From NCBI GenBank assembly GCA_964467165.1, contig CAYXOL010000001.1, positions 1-64,000 on the forward strand: DNA of 64,000 bases. The letters are read 5' to 3'. Below the pieces are notes generated by a model. It did no database searches. It was not told the DNA's origin and saw only the letters and a list, made by a program, of their open reading frames with translations. The position numbers were made by a program, and so were the translations under genes. Below, piece after piece: positions 35,497 to 45,309 of the stretch. Position 1 is the stretch's first letter. Every line of letters starts with the position of its first letter. This stretch comes from Clostridium_AD sp964467165 (GTDB lineage Bacteria; Bacillota; Clostridia; Clostridiales; Clostridiaceae).

Positions 35497-37905
35497 TCAC
35501 TGGTTGTTATCATACTCTCTTTGAAAAATTACATCTAGCTCATTATCGCTAGAAGAACTAACACTAGGTTTATATTCTTCATCATCAAAATCAGGCTCAG
35601 GTCTCGTTAAACTATGTAAATCATCTGTAAAATCTAAATAACTCATAACTTCATTAACATCGACTTTAGTATTAATAGTTATAAAATTTCCACCTAACTC
35701 TTTAGTTTTAAGTTTAAATCTATCTTCTATTTCTGCTTCGAGTCCATCTCTTATTACTTCTTCTAATAAATTGTTTTCTTCGTTATAATAATCTGATTTT
35801 ATATCATTATAAACATTATAAAATAATTCACTAACAATTTGAGATAGTTGGTCTTCTAATTCTGATATCACTACTTCTACAACTTGAGCAGAAGAGAATT
35901 CCGATAGTATTACTTCTAGTTCATTAATAAACACATCCCAAAATTCTTCACTTAAAGATTTAGAGTCATAGATTTCTTCATATATAAATATTAAATAAGC
36001 AATATCATCATAATTGAAAAATCGAAAAATTATTCTCAGATTTACAATATCAAATATTAAGTTGCCTAGCTCATAAAATTCATACAGATCCTTATTTTTT
36101 AATAGTTCGATAATTATGTGATATTTTAGATTTAATATTACTATATCTATGTCCCCGCTCATTTTTATAGTTCGTGTCCAAGGCGTTGAATAAGTTGTTT
36201 CATTTAATATCATTATGGAAATAACATTTTTTAAACTTACCTGCTTAATATTGAATCGACTGACTTGTTCTAAAAAATAATACTCTATTGTTCTTGATAT
36301 TCCACTTAAATCGAAAAATTTATTTTCTTTAATGTATTCTTTAATCTTATCTTTCAATTTCTTTTCATTAATATTCTCAAGTTTTAAAAATTGTTCAAAA
36401 TAAATTGCATTGTCAACTATTTTATCAATTATTATTTCGTTACTAAAAATCTTATGATATAGATAATCATTAACTGACGGATTAATAACTCCAATGAATT
36501 TATGCCCATCAAATTCAATAATTCTAAGCATTGAATTTGTTAACCTAGTGAGACTATTAGTAAATAAATCTTTTGTTCTGTCAACTGTCTCAGACTTAAT
36601 CCAATTTATAAAACAGTTTTTCAAAATGGTCTCATCAACATATTTATCTGTTAATGAGTACAAACAAAATAGAATTATTCTATCAACATTATCAATTCTT
36701 TCCTCAAATTCTTCTTCCCAGATATCGAAAGGATTATCTAGTTTCTCAATAATATACTCATAATAATTATGATCACCAATTTTAGTATAATTACTTTCTT
36801 TAGTTACGAATTCGATAATTCTAGGATTATAATTCTTGTGGTTAATTATATTTATATATCTTTTGTCTTTCTTAATTTCAAAAAAAAATTCAGATGGAAG
36901 ACGTTTAAAGTATAGATGATTATAAAGTATCTCTCCTTTTTCTATATTAGACATTGAATCTAAGTCAATAGTGTAAGAGTTCATTTTATTGTCATCTATG
37001 AAGGAGTTGAACACTTGACTCTTCCTTGTTGCTTCTCTAAGAATAGTTATCCTCGAATTCAAAATTAATCGTTTATTGGGATTTCTAAGGATATAAGATA
37101 CTAATGCTTTTATTTCAGTTGATCTTTCTTCTTTTAAATTTAAATAGTGTTGGCCTAAAAAATCATCTAGTAATATAATTTCTTTTGTATCCCTACTTTG
37201 AGACAATGATTTTTTTATATCCTTAATTGAACTATCACTCGCATACCTAACCGTGTAATCATTTGATGCATAAAATAGAACTAGCATCTTAGAAATGGTT
37301 GTCTTTCCAACTCCTGGATTTCCTAGTAATATGACCAATCGCTCTTTATTAAGTAATTTAAATGCCTCATTATATCCAGAAGTTTTTACAAATAACTTAC
37401 TTTCATTTTCAATATCATACAACAAGTCTTCTGTATCTAGAAATACATTTTGATTTAGGACCAAATCTAAAACATTAGTAGAAACAAGCCATAGTTTATA
37501 ATGTTTTTTAACAATATCCTTATATTCATCTTGATTTAATAAATCATTAATTAATGTTCCATCATATATATTCGACTTCGAATACATATAATCTTTAAAT
37601 ATTTCATATATCTCATCAATATTATCAGAAGTTAACCCTCTTGATGTAAATATAAAATATTCATTTGGCTTTAATTTTACCACTTTTTTAAATTCTACTT
37701 TTAAACTAGATATTAATTTTGAAGGTGTACTTCCTATATAATGTTTAGCTTGGGCAATAATACCCTCGTAGACATATGCTTTAATGTCAACTCCACCATC
37801 TCGACCTTTAGTAAAAGTCCTAAATTTAAAACCAGTATCTTTTTCTAAAATATCTTTACTTAATATCTCAAATTCATAATCATTCAAGTTTTGAAAATTA
37901 AACAT
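35497..37905 (-). CDS. Mrr-type nuclease fused to a STAND NTPase, putative defence protein
   Basis: The N-terminal 100 residues form a restriction-endonuclease-like domain: NDYEFEIL (Glu near 11-13), GRDGGVDIKA (Asp36 and Asp40) and AQAKHY (Gln52-x-Lys54), the Q-x-K version found in Mrr enzymes. A P-loop NTPase follows: Walker A GNPGVGKT (about 195-202), Walker B IILLDDF (about 243-249), and LNSR sensor (about 282). It resembles nuclease-nSTAND fusions of the AVAST/Avs kind. The long C-terminal part (about 400-802) is unassigned and ends in an acidic, Ser-rich tail. The ATG lies close after a run of seven G. Confidence 0.82.
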   Translation of the reverse strand: MFNFQNLNDYEFEILSKDILEKDTGFKFRTFTKGRDGGVDIKAYVYEGIIAQAKHYIGSTPSKLISSLKVEFKKVVKLKPNEYFIFTSRGLTSDNIDEIYEIFKDYMYSKSNIYDGTLINDLLNQDEYKDIVKKHYKLWLVSTNVLDLVLNQNVFLDTEDLLYDIENESKLFVKTSGYNEAFKLLNKERLVILLGNPGVGKTTISKMLVLFYASNDYTVRYASDSSIKDIKKSLSQSRDTKEIILLDDFLGQHYLNLKEERSTEIKALVSYILRNPNKRLILNSRITILREATRKSQVFNSFIDDNKMNSYTIDLDSMSNIEKGEILYNHLYFKRLPSEFFFEIKKDKRYINIINHKNYNPRIIEFVTKESNYTKIGDHNYYEYIIEKLDNPFDIWEEEFEERIDNVDRIILFCLYSLTDKYVDETILKNCFINWIKSETVDRTKDLFTNSLTRLTNSMLRIIEFDGHKFIGVINPSVNDYLYHKIFSNEIIIDKIVDNAIYFEQFLKLENINEKKLKDKIKEYIKENKFFDLSGISRTIEYYFLEQVSRFNIKQVSLKNVISIMILNETTYSTPWTRTIKMSGDIDIVILNLKYHIIIELLKNKDLYEFYELGNLIFDIVNLRIIFRFFNYDDIAYLIFIYEEIYDSKSLSEEFWDVFINELEVILSEFSSAQVVEVVISELEDQLSQIVSELFYNVYNDIKSDYYNEENNLLEEVIRDGLEAEIEDRFKLKTKELGGNFITINTKVDVNEVMSYLDFTDDLHSLTRPEPDFDDEEYKPSVSSSSDNELDVIFQREYDNNQ

Positions 37906-38536
37906 AATCCCCCCCGTAACAATTGCTGCATATCAATTAGCGAATAACAACCCATACTATGCAAAAAACACACACGCCCAATTTTATTTACTTCATATCC
38001 GACTTTCCAATTTAGACATAATCGGTACTATATGTCATGAAAACTATACCATAAAATACTAATTCTACAAACTTTCATAACTCCAAATATCCATATAGCA
38101 AACATAAGTTGGAATGTAGTGAATATTTCTTGTTGCTATCATATCTACCCTCAATTTTTATAAATAACATTGCTATATTAGGCATTTCTATTTAATGACG
38201 CATACCTACAGAAATCCATTAATTTAGTACATCCTATTATTAAAATGATTATCCAACTGCCTATTATTAGCCTAATGGGTATATAATAACTGGAAGCTAA
38301 ACTATACTCAAAAACCTCACATTACTTATGATACTATTCTCAATAACGCTTTTAAGTGAAGTATTTCTATTTTTTACTGCGTATAATTAAATCATTTTCA
38401 TCTCCCCATGTGCTAATGTAAACATTAGTTGCCTAAATTCCTAAATTTATAAGCCATAAAAAAGATTGTTCCATTTGTTTGACTCTTCTCTTTGTTTAAA
38501 TTACTTCATCGTTATAATATTTTTTGTATATTTTAT
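37906..38536. other. 631-nt spacer within the island
   Basis: I see no supported gene. It holds the second copy of the 43-nt direct repeat (38292-38334) and is otherwise very AT-rich with stops in all frames. Promoters for 35497-37905 and a terminator for 38537-40684 are expected here on the minus strand, but no strong match was found. Confidence 0.6.
38292..38334 (+). repeat. Degenerate direct repeat, right copy flanking the island
   Basis: Partner of the repeat at 30331-30373, same orientation, about 91 percent identical by eye. It separates the three-gene NTPase/HEPN block from the nuclease-like gene at 38537-40684. Confidence 0.7.
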
Positions 38537-40684
38537 TTATTTTATTTTTTCTATAAATCCCAAAGAAATATTACCCTCTTTATCACATTTTATCCCAACC
38601 ATATAAAATTCTTTTAAATTGCTATTTTTAACATCATAAATTAATTTAACTATATGTTTTTCCTTTTTCAAATGAGATTTCATTTGAAGCTCATTAATCC
38701 AATCTCTATATAAAATAGGAAATGCACCTATATATTTGTTAGCAATAGGTTCTATACATATATGAGACATCATTGGATTAGTTTTCTTAAAATCTACAAA
38801 TTCTGCCTTTATTATCTCAATTTTATCCAATATGTTATTTTGTAAATAATACGGAATCTCACATATTAAAATTTCTTTTTCTGCGTTAGTTTTATTTTTT
38901 GTGGCTTCTGCTTTTAATCCATTTAAAAATAATATATTTTTCTTAAAACTACTTTTATCTACTTTATTAAAAAAATAATCATTTAATTCTTCATCAGCTC
39001 CTAATAAAATATCTTCGCATTTTTTATCATTTACCGATTTAAATTCAATTTTAAATTTCCTATTAAGATATATAACTAATAAATCTAGTTCATCTCCATT
39101 ATATCTAGCTGTTTGTTCTATTCTAGTACGCTCTTTTATATAATGAATGAATTCAGCTTCTGTTGACAATAAACCACTAATTACATATAAATGTTTCAAT
39201 TGAATATGTGGAATTATTTTTTTTATATCTTTTTCATCAACTTTTGATTTTTCACTCCAATAATCAAACCATGATAATTGAGAATTGCACAACCGTTTTA
39301 TTCCTGAAAGAGAAACAGAAAAAGATATAATTTCATTTACATTTCTTAAATCTAGGTCTACTATTTCACCTCCCTGTTTATTAAGCTTTACTACTTTACC
39401 TTTATGATTTTCTAATATTTCCTTAATATTATTAGCTTGTTTTCTTGGTATTCTAACAATGGTATTAAAATCATCTTTAAATTTTTGAAAATTTCCACTA
39501 TAAGTAAAACTGCTAATATCATTTGCCTTAGCTTCTATTACTATTGCATAATTTTTATATATTAGTATAACATCACCTTCGAAATCTTTACCATTATCGT
39601 TAACTATATGATAATTGCAACAGATATCAAAATTATTAAATTTATCAGAAAAATTTTCAACAATCTTCTGCTCTAAAAATGCTCCTTTAGTATCATCATA
39701 CTGTTTTTTTGTCTTATCATCTTCTACTATTAAAAACTTAAAAATTTCTAACACTCTTGAAACAAAAGAATCTATCGGTGGGAAAAAATATTTTTTATCT
39801 TCTACCTTTATTAAGAATTTATTCCATACAGGATTATTAATAAAAATGTCTTCTGGATTTATAGTTACTTCGTCAGTCAAATTGATTGAAAACTTATTCA
39901 GAATATCTTCAATTGCCTTTGGCATTACTTTTTCTCCATAGAGTTCTAAACTCTCTTCTAACGAAAAAGTACAAATGCTATATATTTCAAATGCAACCTG
40001 ATTTATCGAACCGTCAATCATTGTACTTATGAATTGGTCCATTTTATTTTTCATATTAAATATAATATCAGTAAGCATTTTCATAATATAACTATATTTA
40101 ATACCATATTTATAAATACTTATTTTATCTAGTTCTTTTAGAAGTTCTTTATTTGTATTATTTTCTATATGTTCAGTTCTATGATTCCTCACAAATGCTC
40201 TTTCTGAAATTATTTCATGTATTATATTTAATTCTATTTCCTTATCATTATTTTTTTTCCCTATTTCTCTTAAACCTTTTAAATTCATCAATGTTGGTAG
40301 AACTAATAAATATTCTTTTATTCTCTCAATATGTTCTTGTGTAATCAATTCTTTTTTTTCACTTAAGTCATTACCTAATAAAATACACTGTAAAAACTCT
40401 AATTGAAATATATTTAAAGACTCATCTTCTATTCCTTTCTTATCTGCAGAAATTCTAAGAAACGAAAAATAAGATAAAACTTCTAACTTATCAAATCGAG
40501 AAACATACTTTACGAATTCACCAAAATATTCTTCATATTTGAAGACTTCATTAATGAAATCTTTTTCCATTATTTTTGTACGATTAGCAAATTCATTATC
40601 AATATTTTTATTAAACCTACCATCATCATTATATCTTTTTATTTCATTTCCACTTTTTATAAAATTCACGAATTCTCTATTCAT
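38537..40684 (-). CDS. Uncharacterised protein with two PD-(D/E)XK-like nuclease motifs
   Basis: The 715-residue protein is not recognised as a named family. The first 300 residues are helical. A first nuclease-like core shows Glu338 (FLEQK), Asp371 (EGDVILIY) and Glu384-x-Lys386 (VIEAKA). A second similar core shows Asp534 (DELDLLVIY) and Glu547-x-Lys549 (KIEFKS). Both fit the D...E-x-K layout of PD-(D/E)XK nucleases. The start ATG follows AGTAGGT. It stands alone on the minus strand in the island. A role in phage defence is a reasonable guess; alternatively, one core is structural only. Confidence 0.72.
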   Translation of the reverse strand: MNREFVNFIKSGNEIKRYNDDGRFNKNIDNEFANRTKIMEKDFINEVFKYEEYFGEFVKYVSRFDKLEVLSYFSFLRISADKKGIEDESLNIFQLEFLQCILLGNDLSEKKELITQEHIERIKEYLLVLPTLMNLKGLREIGKKNNDKEIELNIIHEIISERAFVRNHRTEHIENNTNKELLKELDKISIYKYGIKYSYIMKMLTDIIFNMKNKMDQFISTMIDGSINQVAFEIYSICTFSLEESLELYGEKVMPKAIEDILNKFSINLTDEVTINPEDIFINNPVWNKFLIKVEDKKYFFPPIDSFVSRVLEIFKFLIVEDDKTKKQYDDTKGAFLEQKIVENFSDKFNNFDICCNYHIVNDNGKDFEGDVILIYKNYAIVIEAKANDISSFTYSGNFQKFKDDFNTIVRIPRKQANNIKEILENHKGKVVKLNKQGGEIVDLDLRNVNEIISFSVSLSGIKRLCNSQLSWFDYWSEKSKVDEKDIKKIIPHIQLKHLYVISGLLSTEAEFIHYIKERTRIEQTARYNGDELDLLVIYLNRKFKIEFKSVNDKKCEDILLGADEELNDYFFNKVDKSSFKKNILFLNGLKAEATKNKTNAEKEILICEIPYYLQNNILDKIEIIKAEFVDFKKTNPMMSHICIEPIANKYIGAFPILYRDWINELQMKSHLKKEKHIVKLIYDVKNSNLKEFYMVGIKCDKEGNISLGFIEKIK

Positions 40685-40943
40685 TTTTTACCTACTTTCT
40701 AAAATATAATTATTTAATTATCGTTCTAAATTCCAATTATAAACATAACCAGCATACTAAAAAACACTAGTTTTATATTTTTTCTTCAAAAATAATAATT
40801 GTAGTCTCCACCCTTATTCTAATCTCGCCCACTTTCATTATACTACAATTTTTAACACTATATCTTTATTTTACCTATAATATCTCTTTAATTTTCATCC
40901 ATTATTTAAACTGAAACCCCTCGATCTCAATCACTACCCTAAC
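40685..40943. other. AT-rich spacer upstream of the nuclease-like gene
   Basis: I see no gene. A TATAAT-like -10 occurs on the minus strand near 40840-40850, but no convincing -35 is paired with it. The region should contain the promoter of 38537-40684. Confidence 0.4.
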
Positions 40944-40988
40944 AAAAAAAGACAGCAAAACTTAATTACAAAGTTTTACTATCTTTTT
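40944..40988 (-). terminator. Intrinsic terminator of the 2-oxoacid oxidoreductase operon
   Basis: On the minus strand GATAGTAAAACTT pairs fully with AAGTTTTGCTGTC (two G-U pairs), followed by seven T. On the plus strand the stem would have two mismatches, so it is designed for minus-strand transcripts. It lies about 220 nt after the stop at 41211. Confidence 0.85.
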
Positions 40989-41092
40989 AAATTATCACAC
41001 CTCTGCATTTTTCTTTTTAGTAGCCAGCAGTATTCCACATGTTTTGTATATAGAAACATATTCCCTTTAAGGAATGCCCACACATCAACCTA

Positions 41093-41215
41093 CTATTTAT
41101 ACAACCCCCTATATACAGCCCTAATATCCTCCAAGCTCATTTCCACATGATTATTCTTAAGCAATCTCCCCTGAGTTTCTATAACACCTTGAGTAATCTT
41201 AAATTTATTGTTACG
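41093..41215 (-). pseudogene. Possible 3' remnant of an unidentified gene
   Basis: Directly after the oxidoreductase gamma gene, one frame stays open for 40 codons and has protein-like composition (ITQGVIETQGRLLKNNHV, then EMSLEDIRAVYRGLYK), ending in TAG. There is no start codon or ribosome-binding site. It may be the tail of a gene whose front was deleted; I could not name the family. Confidence 0.35.
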
Positions 41216-41741
41216 CTAAAGCTTCCACCATAGATATCCCTTTATTAAAAGCTACCATATTTTTATCCAAAGTGGCTCTTGGCACGTTTTCACTTATAGC
41301 TTTCTTTAAGCTTTCATAATGGACTAATTTTGTTACTGCTGCCAAGGCTCCTAAACATAACATATTTATGCTTTGAGGATTCTTAAGCTGCACTTCTGAT
41401 GCTTCTATTAAAGGTAGTTTAATGCAATTACTATCCCCTTCAATATCTACAGTTTCATCTACAATTACAACAGCGCCTTCTGCTGAATTATTTTTAAACT
41501 TGTCATATCCACTTTGACTTAATGCTAAAATTATATCCGCATTGTCTACCCTCGGATAAGATATATCTTTGTCCCAAATTATTACGTCTGCCCTGCAACA
41601 TCCACCTCTAGATTCTGGTCCATAGTTTTGAGTTTGAACAACATGCATTCCTTCCAGTACTGCAGCTTCTGCCAGTATTATTCCTGCTTTAACTATTCCT
41701 TGTCCACCAAGCCCTGTAAAAATTATTTCTCTTTTATCCAT
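41211..41741 (-). CDS. 2-oxoacid:ferredoxin oxidoreductase, gamma subunit
   Basis: Protein of 176 residues with FTGLGGQGIVKAGIILAEAA at the N-terminus and QNYGPESRGGCCRADVI, the signatures of the gamma domain that binds CoA-side contacts in multi-subunit oxoacid oxidoreductases. It is the last gene of the operon, 14 nt after the beta gene. The four-subunit layout matches KOR or VOR enzymes (2-oxoglutarate or branched-chain 2-oxoacids); the exact substrate cannot be read from the sequence. Confidence 0.92.
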   Translation of the reverse strand: MDKREIIFTGLGGQGIVKAGIILAEAAVLEGMHVVQTQNYGPESRGGCCRADVIIWDKDISYPRVDNADIILALSQSGYDKFKNNSAEGAVVIVDETVDIEGDSNCIKLPLIEASEVQLKNPQSINMLCLGALAAVTKLVHYESLKKAISENVPRATLDKNMVAFNKGISMVEALA

Positions 41742-41755
41742 ATTAAGCTTCCTCC

Positions 41756-42538
41756 TTAAATTATCACCTGGGTGCTAACATATTTTAAGTACTGCTCTAC
41801 ATATTCATCTTCATTTTCATCCTTGAAAACTCCTATTTTAAGTTTTTCATTTTCTGCTCCACCATTTTTAAGTGCATTTATCATATCTGAAGGCTTCTTT
41901 AATTTATTTCTTCTTCCATATTGAACGGGGCAAGTAGTTAGTGCTTCCACCACTGAAAATCCTTTTCTTAATATAGCACCTTCTATAGATTTTACTAAGT
42001 GATTGTAATGCGCCACTGTACTTCTGGCTATATAAGTTGCCCCTGCTGCATCACATAATTTACATATATCAAAATCTCTACAAAGATTTCCACCTTCGGA
42101 AGTAGTTGTTCTTGCATCCTTTGGCGTTGTAGGTGAACATTGTCCTCCTGTCATTCCATATATATTGTTATTAAAAACAATTACAGTCAAATCTATATTT
42201 CTCCTACAAGCATGTATTAAATGATTTCCGCCTATAGCAGTTGCATCACCATCACCAGATATTACTATAACCTTCATTTTAGGGTTTGCTAGTTTTATTC
42301 CTGTAGCATAAGGTATAGCTCTCCCATGTAATGTGTGTATTGTATCAAAATTCATATATTGAGCTGCTCTTGATGAGCAGCCTATGCCCGCTACAATGCA
42401 TATATCCTCTTTATTTATATTTGAAGCATCTATAGCCTCAACTAATGCTTTTAATATTATTCCATTACCACATCCACTACACCATATATGCGGCAATTTA
42501 TCTTTCCTTAAATACTTATCTATTAGCCCTTGATTCAT
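41756..42538 (-). CDS. 2-oxoacid:ferredoxin oxidoreductase, beta (TPP-binding) subunit
   Basis: Protein of 260 residues. It has WCSGCGNGIILKAL near the N-terminus, GRAIPYATGIKLANP, and the thiamine diphosphate motif GDGDATAIGGNH ending in NNNIYGMTGGQ. It binds TPP and catalyses decarboxylation of the 2-oxoacid. It overlaps the alpha gene by 4 nt. Confidence 0.94.
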   Translation of the reverse strand: MNQGLIDKYLRKDKLPHIWCSGCGNGIILKALVEAIDASNINKEDICIVAGIGCSSRAAQYMNFDTIHTLHGRAIPYATGIKLANPKMKVIVISGDGDATAIGGNHLIHACRRNIDLTVIVFNNNIYGMTGGQCSPTTPKDARTTTSEGGNLCRDFDICKLCDAAGATYIARSTVAHYNHLVKSIEGAILRKGFSVVEALTTCPVQYGRRNKLKKPSDMINALKNGGAENEKLKIGVFKDENEDEYVEQYLKYVSTQVII

Positions 42539-43668
42539 CTGTGCTCTCCCCTTATTGCATTTACAATTTCACTTGGCTCAAATATTTCGCCACAATATTT
42601 GTTTATTCCAACTACTTTGCACCTGCCTTTTGATATTCTATCTATTTCATTTATAAGCTGTCCTGCATTTAGTTCCGGTACAAATATATTCTCTATATGA
42701 TTTCCCTCTATTATTTTTTCTAATTCCTTGTCTGGGAATGGGCATATAGTATAAGGTATAAATAATCCTGTGTTTTCAAGGTTTTCCCCTTCTACTAATT
42801 CCTTGCATACTCTTGCTACAGAACCAAATGAAACTATTAGATTTTTGCAACCCTTTGTTTTAATATTCTCATATCTAACTATGCTATCTCTATTATTTTT
42901 AATTTTACATAAAAGTCTAGTTATAAGATCTTCAGCTACCTCATTTGAATTTGATGGGTATCCATATTCATCATGGCTAAGTCCTGTAACGTGAAAATTG
43001 AAACCCTCACCTATATTTGCCATGGATGGTACCATATCTTTTGTAATCTCATAGGCTTTGAATCCATTTTTATTAGAATAATCTGGTTTTTTCCTATCAA
43101 CTATTATAGCGTCATAATCCTCTAAAGATATACTTTCTCTCATATGAGCAATAACTTCATCTAATAGCAGTATTACTGGGACTCTATACTTTTCTGCGTA
43201 GTTAAATGCTTCTATAGTTAATTTGTAAATACTCCCTACACTTATAGGTGTTATTACAATAACTGGGTGATCTCCATGGGTTCCCCACATGCTTTGCATT
43301 ACATCACCTTGTGATACTGATGTTGGAAGTCCTGTACTTGGGCCTCCTCTCATAACATCTACTATTACGCAGGGCACCTCAGCCATTGAAGCATATCCTA
43401 TAACCTCTTGCTTTAATGAAAAGCCCGGTCCACTTGTAGCTGTCATTGATTTTAAACCTGCTAGCGAAGCTCCAACTACTGCTGCCATACCTGCTATCTC
43501 ATCCTCCATCTGGATAAACTTGCCACCTACCTTAGGCAATTCTACAGATGCTATTTCAGCAATTTCACTAGCAGGACTTATTGGATAACCTGCATAGAAC
43601 TTCATTCCAGCTTTTATTGCACCCGCAACGCAGGCTTCATTTCCTTGCATTAATACCATATTACTCAT
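42535..43668 (-). CDS. 2-oxoacid:ferredoxin oxidoreductase, alpha subunit
   Basis: Protein of 377 residues with GNEACVAGAIKAGMKFYAGYPISPASEI, MEDEIAGMAAVVGASLAG, TATSGPGFSLKQE and a RGGPSTGLPT loop. These are the pyrimidine-binding and substrate-side elements of the alpha subunit. It overlaps the ferredoxin gene by 8 nt, so translation is coupled. With beta, gamma and ferredoxin it forms a cytoplasmic complex that reduces ferredoxin and makes acyl-CoA. Confidence 0.94.
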   Translation of the reverse strand: MSNMVLMQGNEACVAGAIKAGMKFYAGYPISPASEIAEIASVELPKVGGKFIQMEDEIAGMAAVVGASLAGLKSMTATSGPGFSLKQEVIGYASMAEVPCVIVDVMRGGPSTGLPTSVSQGDVMQSMWGTHGDHPVIVITPISVGSIYKLTIEAFNYAEKYRVPVILLLDEVIAHMRESISLEDYDAIIVDRKKPDYSNKNGFKAYEITKDMVPSMANIGEGFNFHVTGLSHDEYGYPSNSNEVAEDLITRLLCKIKNNRDSIVRYENIKTKGCKNLIVSFGSVARVCKELVEGENLENTGLFIPYTICPFPDKELEKIIEGNHIENIFVPELNAGQLINEIDRISKGRCKVVGINKYCGEIFEPSEIVNAIRGEHR

Positions 43669-43849
43669 TTTTGTCCCCTCCTATTGTTATAGCAAAATCA
43701 GGACAAATTCTCTCACATATACCACAACTTATGCATAACTCGCCCTTTTCAACTGTTGCTTTTCCAAGGCTTATACCTAAAACCTTTTTAGGACAAAAAT
43801 CTATGCAAAGCTGACATCCTTTACAATACTCTTCTTTTATATAAATCAT
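43661..43849 (-). CDS. 2-oxoacid:ferredoxin oxidoreductase, delta (2[4Fe-4S] ferredoxin) subunit
   Basis: This 62-residue ferredoxin has two complete cluster motifs, CKGCQLCIDFCP and CISCGICERICP. It carries electrons from the TPP site to external ferredoxin. It lies between the CoA-transferase and alpha genes in a tight operon. Confidence 0.94.
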   Translation of the reverse strand: MIYIKEEYCKGCQLCIDFCPKKVLGISLGKATVEKGELCISCGICERICPDFAITIGGDKNE

Positions 43850-43863
43850 CTTTTTATCATCCT

Positions 43864-45195
43864 TTACTTATGAATCTTATAATATATAAAATAATCAAAC
43901 TTACTATTAAATCTTCTTTCCCACTCTTTAATTAGCTCTCCCCTAAATTTAGGATGAGCTATATTTATTAAAGCTCTGCCTCTTTCTTTTAATGTCTTTC
44001 CTCTTAGTTCTGCTATACCATACTCCGTAACTACATAATGAACATCTGCTCTTGATGTTGTTACTGTAGCTCCATTATCTAAAAATGGAACTATTCTAGA
44101 AACAGTGCCTTTAGAAGCTGTTGATGGAACTGCTATTATTGCTTTACCACCTTTAGATCTATTTGCACCTCTAATAAAATCTACCTGTCCTCCCACTCCA
44201 CTAAATTGCTTAAGTCCTATAGACTCTGATGCTATTTGTCCCATCAAATCTATTTGTATACATGAATTTATTGATACCATGTTATCATTTTGACTTATAA
44301 CATATGGATCATTTACATAATCAACAGAGAACATATCTATCATTGGGTTATTGTCTGCAAAATTATATAGCTTTTTTGTTCCCATTAAAAATGTAGCTAC
44401 TATCTTATTTTTATGAATTGTCTTTTTCTTGTTATTTATAACTCCAGCTTCTACAAGGTCTACTACTCCATCTGATATCATCTCTGAATGTATACCTAAA
44501 TCCTTTTTATCTTTCAAATTTAAAAGTACAGCCTCTGGCACGGCACCTATTCCTAGTTGTAATGTGGAGCCATCCTCTATAATAAAGGAGCAGTTTCTTC
44601 CTATTTCATTTTCCACTTCTCCTATTTCGCCTTTTTTAAGTTCCATAATTTTATAGTCGGCCTCTACTATGTAATCTATATCTTTAACATGTATAAAATT
44701 ATCACCAAGTACTCTTGGCATCTGCTTATTAACCTCTGCTATAACTATGTCTGCACACTCTGCAGCTACTTTAGTGTAATCATTTGAAACTCCAAAGCTA
44801 CAAAAACTATGTTCATCAGGCTCTGAAACTTGAATTATAGCCACATTTACCTTTAAATACTCTTCTCTAAATAATCTTGGTATTTCTGAAAAAAAGCACG
44901 GTGTGAATTCACCTCTAGCACTATTTATAGCTTCTCTTGTAGATGCTCCAGCAAATAAGGAATTATGCTTAAAATGATGATTCATTTCTTCCCTTGCATA
45001 TGTTCCTTTTCCCATCCCCACCATGTGAACTATTTCTACGTCTCCGTAACTTTCCTTATTTTCAATCATTGTATCTATAACTAATTTAGGTTCTCCAACT
45101 GCATGACCAATAACTACCCGATCTCCAGAGTTTATTTTTTGCGAAGCTTCTCTAGCCGTAACTATTTTTTCTTTATATACCTCTTTCCACTCCAT
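43864..45195 (-). CDS. Acyl-CoA:carboxylate CoA-transferase (acetyl-CoA hydrolase/transferase family)
   Basis: Protein of 443 residues of the 4-hydroxybutyrate/butyrate CoA-transferase type. LGIHSEMISDG holds the likely catalytic Glu, ASESIGLKQFSGVGGQVDFIRGA is the CoA-binding region, and TEYGIAELRGKTLKER is the C-terminal family block. It would move CoA from the acyl-CoA made by the oxidoreductase to acetate or another acid, allowing ATP formation downstream. It is the first gene after the sigma-54 promoter; the ATG follows AAGGAGTG. Confidence 0.9.
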   Translation of the reverse strand: MEWKEVYKEKIVTAREASQKINSGDRVVIGHAVGEPKLVIDTMIENKESYGDVEIVHMVGMGKGTYAREEMNHHFKHNSLFAGASTREAINSARGEFTPCFFSEIPRLFREEYLKVNVAIIQVSEPDEHSFCSFGVSNDYTKVAAECADIVIAEVNKQMPRVLGDNFIHVKDIDYIVEADYKIMELKKGEIGEVENEIGRNCSFIIEDGSTLQLGIGAVPEAVLLNLKDKKDLGIHSEMISDGVVDLVEAGVINNKKKTIHKNKIVATFLMGTKKLYNFADNNPMIDMFSVDYVNDPYVISQNDNMVSINSCIQIDLMGQIASESIGLKQFSGVGGQVDFIRGANRSKGGKAIIAVPSTASKGTVSRIVPFLDNGATVTTSRADVHYVVTEYGIAELRGKTLKERGRALINIAHPKFRGELIKEWERRFNSKFDYFIYYKIHK

Positions 45196-45309
45196 AAGAT
45201 TTCACTCCTTAATTTTCACTATAATTTTAGATAACTTTTTCTTTCTGTACATTCCCTTGTCATTAATCCATAATATGCTTCCTCCTATTTTTCTTTATAT
45301 CTATATGTT

